Assembly (NCBI GenBank): GCA_020747015.1 | Contig: JAGTJM010000001.1 | Location: 1,116,001 to 1,180,000, forward strand | Length of the DNA: 64,000 nucleotides | Source of the DNA: Pyrenochaeta sp. MPI-SDFR-AT-0127 | Lineage: Eukaryota > Ascomycota > Dothideomycetes > Pleosporales > Cucurbitariaceae | Direction of reading: 5' to 3' | In this document: in pieces, positions 45,189-56,643 of the stretch | Layout: every line of letters begins with the position of its first letter | Numbering within the stretch: the first letter of the stretch is position 1 | Notes under the pieces: model-generated | Told to the model about the DNA's origin: nothing | Databases searched by the model: none | What the model saw: only the letters and a program-made list of their open reading frames with translations | Program-made: the position numbers and the translations under genes

Positions 45189-46974
45189 TCAGCCCCGCAA
45201 GAACATTTTGTAACTTGGGCTGTCCGTCACCTCCTGGTACGGATAGCCGATCTCCCGTAAGAACCCTGTCAGCTTGCTACTCTCCTCGTCTTTACATTGT
45301 ATCCCTGCCAAAATCTTCGCAACATCACCTCCATAGTTTCTATAATGGAAGAGACTGATGTTCATACCCGGCTGCAGTGTATGCAAAAACTTGTATAGCG
45401 CACCTCCCCGCTCAGGGAATTCGAACATGTAAAGGTGCTCATCCGCAGCATTACTACGGCCTCCAACCAGGTAGCGAATATGTGATTTGACAAGTTCGTC
45501 TTGTGAAAGGTCCTGGGCTGTCATGCCTTCTGCGCCGAGGCGAGCAATGAGTTCAGGTAGATCGCGGGATCGTGTTGCAGCCTTGAGTTCGACACCGAGC
45601 AGAATGGTCGCTTCATTGGGGCCGGAGTAGCGATAGCTAAATTCTGTGACAGCCATGGGGTGGATGACAGAGACGAGTTTTGCAAACGCGCCTGGCTTTT
45701 CTGGGATGATGACGGAGAGAATAGCTTCTTTGTTTTCACCAATGGCGGCGCGTTGAGCCACGAAGCGTAAGCGATCGAAATTCATGTTTGCACCACTTGC
45801 AATGGCCACCAGGCCTCGATCCTGGTCTGGTGATGGATTGCGGCCCACCCACTTCTTGAGGCCAGCAAGCGCAAGGGCGCCTGCGGGCTCGACGATGGAG
45901 CGAGTGTCTTCAAACATGTCTTTGATGGCCGCACACGTTTCGTCTGTTGTTACCTGAACTACCTCATCGACGACCTCTTGGCAAATGCGGAATGTTTCTT
46001 CACCCACAGTCTTGACGGCGGCACCGTCTGCGAAAAGTCCCACCTCCTTGAGGACGACACGCTTGCCTGCCTTCAAAGACTCGACCATGGCATTCGCATC
46101 GTATTGCTCAACACCAATAATCTTGACGTGGGGTGCTATGCGTTTGATGTAGATGCCCACGCCTGCTATCAATCCTCCACCACCCACACAGCAGAAGACG
46201 GCGCTCAGCTTATGCAGGTTCGTCTGTCGCAGTAGCTCCATGCCCACTGTGCCCTGGCCAGCAATGACATATGGGTCATCGAATGGTGGTATGGAGACGA
46301 GGCCGTGAAGCTTCTCCAGCCTGGCAGCCTCGAGTTTGGCGGCATCAAAATCAGCTCCATGCAGTATGACGGAGCCGCCAAGCCGCGAGACGTTCTTGTG
46401 CTTGATATCTGGGGTGCCCGAGGGCATGACGATGGTGGCAGGAATCTTGAGGCGACGAGCAGAATAGGCCACGCCCTGGGCGTGGTTTCCGGCACTGCAG
46501 GCGACGACGCCTCTCCAGCGGTCCTTGGGGTCCAAATGTGCCATTTTGTTGTACGCGCCGCGCAGCTTGAAGCTGAAGACGGGCTGCAGATCCTCGCGCT
46601 TGAGCAGGACATTGCATTCTAGCCGGTTGCTGAGATTGGTGGCGTGGGTGAGGGGGGTTTCTTGCACGACTTCGTAGACGCGCGAGGTGAGGATGAGACG
46701 CAGATACTGTCAATGATATTAAAGAGCGCTCTCACGGCTGTGGGTGCATTCGGAGAGATGCAGGACACACATCAGGATAGCCATTGGGCAGCAGAAACGC
46801 CTCTGGGATGACTTTGTAGTTTGTCTGTTCTGGAGACTCTGACGGCGGACTTGGGTTGGCCGTGTATTCAGTGAGGGCAAGGCCGGTCTGTTTTGGTGTG
46901 CGGGGCGAGGCAATGCCGTTGGCGGTGCCGTCGTCGGGCGTTGTAGGGCGCGAATAGTCTGTTATGGCTGTCAT
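45189..46974 (-). CDS. ILV1: Threonine dehydratase (threonine deaminase), isoleucine synthesis
   Basis: PLP enzyme converting threonine to 2-oxobutyrate, the committed and isoleucine-inhibited step in isoleucine biosynthesis in the mitochondrion. Two exons (46974-46771, 46706-45189; 64-bp intron) give 573 aa. The catalytic Lys is in PVFSFKLRGAYNKM, the phosphate-binding loop is CCVGGGGLIAGVG, and the serine-binding ACSAGNHAQGVA is intact. Two ACT-like regulatory repeats follow (AILSVIIPEKPGAFAKLVSV and LYMFEFPERGGALYKFL), where isoleucine and valine bind. The N-terminal 60 residues are poorly conserved, rich in Ser/Thr/Pro. An alternative ATG at 46998 adds eight residues. The C-terminus is standard. 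Confidence 0.95.
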
Positions 46975-48240
46975 GGTGTCTTGTTTTGGTTTAAACAAGA
47001 CCTATGTTGATGCTCAATGATTGTTTTTTTTTGGCGTTGGACCATTATCGGTGACTCGGTTGGGCGCGCCTACATCGGAGGACAGGGGACGAGTGGGGGT
47101 TCGCCGGGTGGATTAGCCCGGCTCCACTGTCGCGTTCTCACGCCCCCTCAGGCATCACACAACTTCCTTCGCTTCAGTCCTTGATACTCTGATTGATTGT
47201 CTCCATGAATACCTGACCTTTAACTTTTGACTATGTGCCCCATATATGATCGCTCTTTTCGTGGCAATGACCCCACGTAATGCATTTCCCCCCACATACA
47301 CCACAGGTCGCATTCCTGACGGTTGCCTGTCCATATACTTCGTAGGCCACAGCATATCCCATTCCAGGACTCCGAAAACGCTTCCATGTCACAGTAACTC
47401 TGGCCGACCCAAATATACCCAACTTGTCCTCCTCTCCTATATCCCACTGAAGAACAGCGCAGTCCCATGTCATCAATCTTGTAGCTCATCATCAGCCCAG
47501 CTGTCATACCACATCTTTGTAGTGCTGCCTTATACTCATTGTTGTTCAACCAATCTGGGCTGTATTGTGTTTGAGTAAACCACGCGGCCAACACTTTAAC
47601 CCTGCGCGTCCTAAAAGGGTCTAAAAGAGTGAAGATGAAAAGAGATTCTAATAATGAGAGAATTGCAAGCGTTTAGCATAAGTTCTCGAGACTACATTAC
47701 TGTTCATGGCTGCTGGGCTACTCATGTACCAATGCAGAGTAAAAGAGCAAGACGAGGAAGTATTTGGTTGTTGCGTGTATCAGTCTGCACCAGACATGAT
47801 GTCGAACTCTAAATCGTGGAATACAGCAGAGACTGTACCTACACAAAACGTCAGCCTGCTAACTGTGCGCTAAACGACACCACCATAGGCCTGATGAGCT
47901 ACGTGCGAAGGTCTTGCCTATTATTAGCGCAACGTAGATATCTGCTGGATCAATCTTGGTTTCCATCATCTTCCCTGCCGCGAGAGCCTGGCTCAGAGTG
48001 AGCGTGAGCCTTGCCCCGCCACTGTTTGAATATCCAGGCACCTCAAGACCGCGAAGACAGTGGATGAAGCTGCGAAAGAGCAAGAAATGACAAGAAATAT
48101 TGTTAGAATTCAATGAGGTACCAATCTGGATGATGTCCAAGGGTTTCATTCTGTCCAATCAGAGAGAAGAAGTAACTGGAAGTTATCGAAGCCTCCAGAC
48201 CAAAACCCAGTTTTCTTTATTGCCTCACACAAGCGCTTGC
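46975..48240. other. Intergenic, possible small ORFs only
   Basis: Contains the ILV1 promoter and the 3' flank of the AA9 gene. Around 47220-47594 three frames are open over 80-120 codons, including a minus-strand frame with a CGVCGGKC motif; none could be anchored to a gene model. Confidence 0.45.
47052..47057. promoter_or_regulatory. TGACTC site upstream of ILV1 (possible CPC1/Gcn4 site)
   Basis: The core TGACTC, recognised by the bZIP regulator of general amino-acid control in fungi, lies about 80 bp upstream of the threonine dehydratase start. Position and target gene fit, but a six-base match alone is weak evidence. Confidence 0.4.
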
Positions 48241-49051
48241 TCAGCACTTGAACACGCTTGGTCCGGGTGCAGTATACGTCTTCTGCCCGTTGTACAGGTT
48301 GTACAAGATACCCGCATCATTCGCCTTATACGCACCAGGAAAGCTGACGGTTGCTGGAGTCTTATCTGCACTTCCCCCTACAATGTTCAACTGCGCGCAC
48401 TCCATGTAGAATTGCGCACCGTTCGAGCTCGACGCAGCGTGTAGAGCGATCAGTTCACCACGGAGCAAATATTGGCCTGGCGCAATGCACTTGGGGATAG
48501 TGATGGTCTGGACGCCTTGGTTCGAGATGAGTCGGTCGACACCCCATTTACTGCCGTCGAAACTGTCTTCCGCAATCTATTCACTTCATTAGCCATGATG
48601 CCTCTAGCCATGGTCGACACGAAGCTTCCTACCTTGTACCATCCACCACCAATACCCGTGTCCGTCTTAGCATCTGAGACCTTTTTCAAGTACGCCATGA
48701 CCGGTCCCTTGTGGCTCGCATCGATGACATCGCTTGGCCCTGAAGTAAGCGTGTGGCGCCATGTGAGTTTGGCAGTTGAACCGGCTTGGACAGTGATGAC
48801 AGTGCTAGTCTTTTGCGTAGGGTTTGGTCCACCGTTGCAGACGATATCATTCGATGTTACATCTTGAATTGGCTGATAGATGTTTTAGTCAGAGATACGA
48901 CGTAAAAGAGGGTAGAATCGGGACGTACGCCATCGTATGACGGAACACGGACACCGTCGCCAACTGCACCGCCGTTGACAGAGACGAAGATGGTGTGGGC
49001 GGTGGCTGAGGATGCCGCAGCAGCAAGGGCAAGGGTACTGGAGAACTTCAT
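48241..49051 (-). CDS. Lytic polysaccharide monooxygenase, family AA9
   Basis: Secreted copper enzyme that oxidatively cleaves cellulose or other beta-glucans. Three exons (49051-48929, 48872-48633, 48576-48241) give 232 aa. The signal peptide MKFSSTLALAAAASSATA ends exactly before His19, the N-terminal His of the copper brace. The second brace His is in ASHKGPVMAYL and the axial Tyr in NGAQFYMECAQLNI. Other family marks are GVRVPSYDG, DIVCNGGPNP, PKCIAPGQYLLRGELIALH and the C-terminal SFPGAYKANDAGILYNLY. There is no CBM1 or linker, so it is a single-domain LPMO. Both introns are 56 bp. Confidence 0.95.
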
Positions 49052-49792
49052 AATGTGTTTCTATTGTTTTCTCTGAGCAGTTTTGAGCAGTTTGTCTCTG
49101 ATGAAGAATTCTCTACGCGGTTACAGCAATGCTTATAAGCATGTCCACCGGCTCATCTGCCACACCTCCAAGGCCATACAAGATAGTTTCAATTTCCCCA
49201 AGATAGCCACACCAAGACCTACCCGGAAATGGCGTAGGTATTCATCTGCACCCCAGGCAAGATAAAAGCGGAGCGTTTTCTTCGTGGTAGCCAACCACAT
49301 CTTGTGCCACCGCCTACGCAGCCTCATTTTTCAGGTAGTCAGCGTGGCTATACTTTGCTTGATTCGGAGACGGAAGTTCCGCATGCTAGTAGTGTGTGAC
49401 GACGTTATATTAAGCAATCTAGAAATCGTGTCGAATGTTCTTCCCGGTCCTTAAGCGATCTTGGCTTTAGCCAATGGCCTTAGCCGTTGGTAGATTGCAG
49501 GGCATTCGGACTCGAAAACATGCGGGATAGAAGTGGATTCCTATATGAAAGGGTGTGCGTGTGACAGTGTAGAAAAAGTATTGCTAGCCCAACCGTGTCA
49601 CGACTGGCTTTGGCCACGTCCGATGGCTTTGAATATCTGTCACACCTAGCCAAAACGAAGGCAGATGCAAAACTATTTTTGGTAAAATCGCCAACTTTTT
49701 GATTTTTTTTTCGTCTGGGCTTATCGACGATGCGTCCGATGGACGCACCTTTCTAGTTGTTTGTTGCATATTGTAAGCCGGCTTCTCTACGA
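49052..49792. other. Intergenic, no gene recognised
   Basis: AA9 promoter and 3' flank of the first HET gene, with T-rich tracts near 49690-49710. Nothing else supported. Confidence 0.6.
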
Positions 49793-51989
49793 TTATACAA
49801 ATGTAACATCCCTCATCTCCACATCGTCCATCTGCATAACCTCACCTTGCATGATACCGTGCACATAAGCTTCTCCGAGCAAATCGTATCCTAAAGGTAT
49901 GCCTGCATCGTTGCATCGTTTCCTCACTACGAACGGAACGCACGCGCGGTCAAATACAACAACCTCATCATCTTCCTGAGTGCCCCGCGGCACAAGAGCA
50001 AAGTATCCTCGTCCAGTAATGGCAAACCGCCGCATCCTCAATGCTTTTCGAAGCGCTGCTCTCAAGTCTTCCATGGTCTTGGCCGGTTTCCTTGATTTGA
50101 GGCTGTTCAAACTGAAGAATCCTTTTTGACGTCGAATGCTGTACGTTTGACCAGGCAAAGATGGCATCTGCCCCGTCATTGAGTCGAGTATGAGGCTAAA
50201 GACTTCACTATGGTCGTGAGAGGGTGGAGCAACACCAGAATTGTCGCGCCCAGCTAGAAGCGTTTGCAAAAACGCATCATAGACGGATACTCCTGAGACA
50301 GGATACGTCCGGCCTTGGGTCATGTTGTGGACAATCTCGACGTACGATGCCAACTCCCTGTTTCCAACTTGCGGGCTGTCGATGTCAAATGTCGCATCAT
50401 GACTTACGCAGCCGAGTGCAACAATGCGGTCGAAGATCTTGCCAGACAGTGTGATTTGCTTCTGGTCCTCGCTGAGAGTCATCTTGGGCTGCCTCATGGC
50501 ATCAGGCACACCGCCCGCCCGATACACAGTCCATGCTTTCGTTGAGTATCCGAGTGCTTCGGTCACACGAGGCACGCTCCAATCTGGAATCCAGGATGGT
50601 TGGAGGGGTGCATCATGATCAATACAGCTCAGTAGCTCGTACATAGTTCCAGGAAGTTGCGTTAGACATGCTTTATGGTAGATCTCTCTAGCCGAAACTG
50701 TAGGTGAGTAATCCGGGATTATCGTTGACTCTGCCATACCAAGGACGCCGAATATCTTGTCTTTTGGTTCAGTCGCTTGAGCATACCGCGTGGAGACCAA
50801 GATATTCAGAAGATATTCTTTCTGGACAAGAGTCAAGCCGTGTATACGATCCGCTTGTATTGAATTGACTACCGTCGCGCCTTGTGGTGGCAAGGGCGTT
50901 GCGGTTAGAGGTTTGGCGAATTCGCGGTCAAGTACCTCATTAGTCGTCAACCATTGCAGGAGCCCAGATTCATGAAAGTAATAGCACCACGCCGCGAAAT
51001 CATCCCAGCAGGCCACAGCATGGCCGGATTCAATGAACAGGTTTCTGGAGAGGAAAGCTTCCTGTATTGTCCTAGAAAGCGTGGGAAGTCAATGGTCGTC
51101 TTCCACGCAGCCACGGCCAGAGGTCTACATACCACAGTCTAGTGAACCACGGCCTCTGAAAGAGTCGCCGAATGGCCCACCATGCGCGATCGAGGGCTGG
51201 TGGAAAGTCTAACCTCTCGAAATCCGCAGGAGTGATCTGCGCATCGCTTCCCTGTAGCCTCGCATATACGGTTTCCATCAAATCAAAAGCAAGAGATGAA
51301 TCGGGACTGTCGTCATCGCCCAACCATATGATGGTGTTCGTCGCTTTGGTGTATATTGCCCCCATCAAGGGGATTTGTTTTACCTTCTCCGCTATATCAA
51401 GCTGATTAATACAGATCTGATCTATCCAGAGGAAGACACCATGTTCATTCGACCTTAGACGATGCAATGCAGACGCCAGACTGCCCGTTATATTCAAGGA
51501 TCCCTGCTCAAATCCAATTGTTTGATCAAAGATGGGCGCACCCCAAACATAGCTGAGTGCCGTGTACCACACGGGTTTTTCTGTGGATATAGATATAGCA
51601 TGATTGGTGTGTCTCGTATACCCACTCTCTTGGTCCTTTGATGGGTAGCTTGGATTCTTCTCCGCCCTCAAGGGATGCGAGAAGTCGACACTAACAATGT
51701 GGAGATCTCCTTTGAAAGGATCGTTATGTTCACCAGGATGGAGCTCCAGGATTCTGATCTCGCCATCATCAAGAGGAGTGTACAGAGACGAGGTTGGAAA
51801 TCGCTGCGACTCTTCTTTGCGATGCAGGCTCTTCTTCTGGGCGACAAACTCTTGAATCGCAGCTTGTGCCTCCTCATCCATGTAGCCTTGAATGCCAATA
51901 GGCCCATGCGCAGTTGCAGCTTGAAAAACGGAAGTCTTTGCAAGTGCTGAATAAAAGCAATTGCAACTATCTGATTGAGATACGGTCAT
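49793..51989 (-). CDS. HET-domain protein (heterokaryon incompatibility family), copy 1
   Basis: Two exons (51989-51133, 51071-49793; 61-bp intron) give 711 aa. The N-terminal HET domain has its three blocks: YTALSYVWGAP, GVFLWIDQICINQLDIAEK and VKQIPLMGAIYTKATNTIIW leading to LGDD, followed by RPWFTRLWTIQEA, in which the intron splits the Trp codon. Behind it is an unconserved helical region and a C-terminal block with RRFAITGRGYFALVPRGTQE and GYDLLGEAYVHGIMQGE, typical of this large family. HET proteins act in non-self recognition and regulated cell death after hyphal fusion, but most members, including this one, have no proven role. No NACHT, ankyrin or WD repeats are fused to it. Confidence 0.9.
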
Positions 51990-52411
51990 TCAGCAATCGT
52001 GTCCCCATTGAGTCCACGCGTAGAAAGAAGCTCTTAGTACCTTGTTCATCTATAACACAAGCACATGTCGACGCATGCTCAATGTGACTCGAGATTTTCT
52101 GGAAACTGGTCGTCATATTTGCTAGTATCGTGGGCAGCTCGCTGGAGGTCAGTAATCAGGCTGACAGTCAGCATTCCAACTTGAGACGAGGGCGGCCTAA
52201 GCCAGGCTTGGCGTAGTGTCCTGCAGAAATCACGTTTTTCGGGCAGGAGATAACATGACGAGATGTTCAATTCCGATGGGTTGAATTTGATGCTCTTGAA
52301 TTCGTATTCACAGCGCAAGGCTCTTCAGTATTTGACGGTATGCTTAGCGTTGTGCTAATCTGACTGAATATAGATTCGCACTGAAACAGCGAAGCCCAAC
52401 AATACTTGATC
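51990..52411. other. Intergenic, no gene recognised
   Basis: Promoter of HET copy 1 and 3' flank of the WD40 gene; no supported frame. Confidence 0.6.
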
Positions 52412-53732
52412 TCAATCCAGTCCAGAGAACTGCAAGATACCGTGTCCCTTTTGCTGTTTCCCTTTGTTCCTCTTTCGCTTCTTGCGTTTCTGCTTCTGTT
52501 CCTCTTCACTGCTCTCTTCTATCTCCTCGTCGCTGTTATCATCTGAGCCACTCTCATTTTCTCGCTTGCCATTAGTGGTAGTTGAAGTCGTCTTTTCTTC
52601 CTCGTCTTCATCGACATCTTGCCAGGTCTGCTCGCCCCAAATTTTGACTGTCTTTCCACCACCACTAATCATCCTACCAGTAACATCGAAGCCGAGGCCA
52701 ATGACACCTTCTTGTGACAGCTCATCATGTTTGAGCTCGCCGATGATTTTATTGGGTCCAATTTTGGCGAAGCGGACCCCACCGTTGCCCATGCCAACTG
52801 CGACGATTTTCCCGCCAGGTCCAACGCCATCTGGCAAGAGTGCAATGGTGTCCAGACTCTCCCCACCTCCTTTGGAACGATCAATGACGATGCGCTCGTC
52901 CTGGTCATCCCAGACTCCGCGCTCCCACAGCGTAAGGACACCGTTCCCAGCACCAACCACAACCTTCTCGCCGACATTGGTACCCTTGGTAGAGAGCCCA
53001 GTCACAATGAGTGACGTGAGAAGCTCTTCGTCTTGGTCCTCGCTGCGAACCATGACTCCTCTCCGCAGGTCCGTGACTGCCAATGTGCTGCCGCCTGTGG
53101 TGACCCATTGCTTGCTGAACCCACTGGTGCTCGCGTGCGTCGGTGGCAGAGGTGTGAGGGAAGATATATAATCATCGTGCGGGTGATGTGTGTTCTCGGG
53201 CTTTATCGGTGAGTTTCCGCCGAGATGTCGGATATCGTAGATGTGGAGAGCTGACGAGTCGGTCGTGAGTATCAGCGATTGCGGCGAAAGAGCATGAACA
53301 AGTGTTGGCGCATCGATGCCATTGTGTGTTCTGGTTGCGTTAGTACGCCTCACTGAAGTCCGTTTAGAGAGAAGCAGCTCACGGGTCTTGTGGAACAGCA
53401 ATCTTTGCAGTAACCTGGCCCGTTGACGAATCGGCAATTTTGACAATGCCATCTGTGCCAGCCGAGTACAATTGTGTGCCATCGATGCTGTAGGCCAAGG
53501 TCCTGCAGCTGCCCTTGTGCCGCCGCGTCTTCCATACAGTTTCAACAAGCCCGCAGCCATTCTCCGAGGCCAAGGTTGTGTCATTGTCGCTGTCGTCGCT
53601 TGCGCCTTGAGGGAGCCTGTATGAGTGAACGTGACCAGATGCAAGGCCTACTGCGACAACGGGTTCTGCTGGATGTATTGCCTGTGCAAATAGATCATAT
53701 TCGAGTGGGATAGCGCACACGTTTTCGAACAT
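52412..53732 (-). CDS. JIP5: WD40-repeat ribosome biogenesis protein JIP5/WDR55
   Basis: Nucleolar beta-propeller protein linked to 60S and rRNA processing. Two exons (53732-53383, 53330-52412; 52-bp intron) give 422 aa. The family start CAIPLEYDLFAQAIHPAEPV is present, followed by WD-like repeats (GLASGHVHSYRL, CRTLAYSIDGTQLYSAGTDG, WVTTGGSTLAVTDLRRG, KVVVGAGNGVLTLWERG, GGGKTVKIWGEQTW). A highly acidic then Lys/Arg-rich tail (EEEQKQKRKKRKRNKGKQQK) ends in HGILQFSGLD, the expected C-terminus of this family. It is the second ribosome-assembly gene of the window after NOG2. Confidence 0.9.
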
Positions 53733-54226
53733 GGTTCCCTGCTGAAGATTCAGCGATGAAGGGCGGCATGGAGCTTCAACTTTTTGGTGGAGCTAGCAGC
53801 CGGCCAGGGCAGTTGTAGCCGATTGGCTTGGCAGGCACCTCTCCTACTATTCCTGAGCTTCTGGGGCGTCGCTGTGACTCTACCCGATGGTCACTACCAC
53901 TCACAATTTCTCACATATGGCGACTGTTCAAGACCCGCAGCCTCATCATCATCTCCACCTAGCCAACATGGAACAGGAAGGTTGCGTTGGCCCAGGAAGC
54001 TCAATGTTAAGCTATACCACAAGAAGAGAAATAGCCGAGTCACGTTTGGTACTGATTGGCGGAGAGCATCACCCTCAGGCACCTCGTGGACATTAACGGT
54101 CATGCAGGCGGGAAACTGATGAAAAGCTTATCAAAGCTTTTAAAAGAGACTGGGTGGCCCTGATCTTTTCATTTTCACTAAAATCTGCCTCACTTCTATA
54201 GCGCCTTAGGCCACTGATCAATAAGT
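53733..54226. other. Divergent intergenic region, JIP5/phosphatase
   Basis: Shared 5' region of two divergently transcribed genes. Short frames at 53784-54119 carry no motif. Confidence 0.6.
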
Positions 54227-55329
54227 ATGATCGCCTCGCTTCTGCTATACGGCTTGGCCGCTGCAGCCACCAGTGTGCACGCCTATTCCCCTGCAAATTA
54301 TACCAACTACACCGTCGTAACCGGAATATTTCAGCAGGATGATAATGCGATCGATGCCGCCAAGTTCAACTTCACGGCCTCCAACTTCGGCCTCATTGAG
54401 CGTTCCTATCCCAGCGATTCATCTTGCCCGGATCGAAAGAAGTCAACACAATGGCAACGCCTCGCTCATTACATCTCTACCTTGAACAACAATGCAAAGC
54501 GCAGCGAGCGTTATGCACTTTTATTCATGGGTCGTCACGGAGAAGGCTACCACAACGCAGCAGAGTCGTACTTTGGCACCCCAGCATGGAACTGCTACTG
54601 GTCTGAACTTGATGGAAACGGCACCGTCACGTGGGCCGATGCTCATCTCACAGAGACTGGTGTTGTACAAGCTAGACGCGTGAATACGTTCTGGAAGCAT
54701 CTCATCAAGGACGAGAAGATCACTCCTCCAGAGTCATACTACACTAGCCCGCTATATCGCTGCCTTGATACTGCGAAGCTCACATTTTCTGGAATTGACT
54801 TGCCTCGCACAAGCCCATTCGTGCCAACCATCAAGGAGTATCTGCGCGAAGGTATCAGCGCGCATACCTGCGACCGTCGCAGCAGTAGGACGTTTATCCA
54901 CAAAAACTTCCCTACTTTCAAATTCGAAAAAGGGTTCCCCGAACAGGATCCATATTGGACAGAGTTATTCGCTGAACCTCGTGTCAATCAAGATGCTCGA
55001 TCCAAGGCGGTCCTTGATGACATCTTCTCAAATGACAGTAATACATACATCTCGATTACTTCGCATTCTGGCGAGATTGGCAGTCTACTCCGAGGTATGT
55101 TGAGTTGTACATTTCAATCTTAATTTTGGGGTACTAACTATGAACAGTCCTTGGCCACCGGGCCTTCAGTCTAAGTACTGGCTCTGCTATACCGGTCTTG
55201 GTGAAGGCAACCACGAGCAATGGCGATGGTCCAGCGACAAGCACCTTGCCATATACGCCTCAGGCAACATGTACTACGCCGCCGACAATCCGTGACTCGA
55301 GCTGCAATGACTGCTCATGTTGTCTCTAA
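54227..55329 (+). CDS. Secreted histidine-phosphatase (phosphoglycerate mutase-like) protein
   Basis: Two exons (54227-55094, 55148-55329; 53-bp intron) give 349 aa. Signal peptide MIASLLLYGLAAAATSVHA. The catalytic RHG motif is in LLFMGRHGEGYHNAAE, with the partner residues in TSPLYRCLDTAKLTF and the C-terminal His in ISITSHSGEIGSLLR just before the intron. These are the conserved elements of the histidine phosphatase superfamily, in the PGAM branch, not the phytase branch (RHGxRxP is absent). The protein is therefore likely a secreted phosphatase of unknown substrate. The C-terminus is short and Cys-rich (CNDCSCCL). Confidence 0.87.
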
Positions 55330-56643
55330 AAAAAAGGGCGAGAATAAGAAAACCGCAAGCGATAAAACATTCTAATAAGACTAATTTGAGAGATCTTTGT
55401 GCGTATTCAAGACCTGTTCATCTGGGCCTAGAGAATCAAGTTTTATGATACTCTACCCTATAACGATGCCGATTCCGTGATCCCATTGCTGCTGCCCAAC
55501 ATTTCGTGACCATTAAAAGCCACTATCAGGTCCGCATTTCTCTCAATTCTGTCATTACCAGAAATTTCGGAAGGAGGTCAAATTAAATCTTGGCTTCTCC
55601 GCTCGCAAGACTGGATTAGTACAACACAACGCAACCTCCATCCCGTGTATTAGACGAGACAACGTCAGTGACAATTGAAGTAGTTAATAGGGTGCAGAAA
55701 TAATTGTCGATAATGGGTGGAAGAGTGCATGGTGACAGAGAAGACAATACCGAGAGGGAAATGAAGGAGACAAGTTATCAATGATAAAGAGTGCTGTGAA
55801 TTGTGCTGTCCTGATACATCGCTGCTAAAGCAAATTAACCAATAAGTCGCAACTATGTCCTTTCAGGTTCCGAGGTGAAAAAGCCGAGATCTGGTCAAAT
55901 TGTGCCAAATGACAGAATCACAGTCAACACAGGGGACTGTGTCAAGACCAGAACGCTCATCTGTGATGAGCCATCATCAACGCACAAACAAGCTCGGACT
56001 AGAAATCCGGCTATGTATTGATTTGAAACAGCTAACGAGGGCACAGTATGTGCACTGCGTAAGCTTAACGTAAGATCAGGCGGCACAGAGCGCACAGAGA
56101 AACCTACGGTGTAAAAGACGATGTAGAAGCTAAGACAGCAGTGCGCAATAGTGGCACAAGGCGGTGGCACAAGGCGGTGGCGTAGGTGGCAACCAGCAGT
56201 TTGAAACAAAACCTTGAAAGATAATAGAAACACATACTCTGCTTGGGCGCTTGCCATAGCTTGGTGACGACATAAGGCGGGATTCCAAAGTCTAACCGCA
56301 GGTCGTGGATACGGAGCTACAATTATACAGTAACTTGACCTATGGAAAGGATCGTACATTGAAACCACAGGGGATCAATGTAAAGGCAATGAAGCTGGGT
56401 CAAGATGACTTTTGCTGGTGACGTAAGGGCTTTCTGTGTCGCAATGGACACCACCTGGGACTTTGCTGTATCTCTTTCACTTATGCGAGGAGAAAGTGAC
56501 TATATGACTCTGCTCATGCATCACTGTAAACGGAGCGTTTCATTAGCGCATATGTATACTCTACTACCAACAAGAATGCCACAGTCTAATCGATGTCGAC
56601 GTCATACGTCCTCCAAACCGCTCCTTCTCGAAACTAACATTTT
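55330..56643. other. 1.3-kb intergenic region
   Basis: Convergent 3' flanks of the phosphatase and the second HET gene. A 13-bp unit GTGGCACAAGGCG is repeated at 56151-56163 and 56164-56176 with a diverged third copy. No gene recognised; the minus-strand frame 55895-56368 has no motif. Confidence 0.55.

Noticed and set aside
52464..53171. 235-codon plus-strand open frame rich in Ser and Pro
   Set aside because: Exact antisense of the JIP5 coding exon, whose minus-strand frame has the WD40 repeats and family C-terminus.
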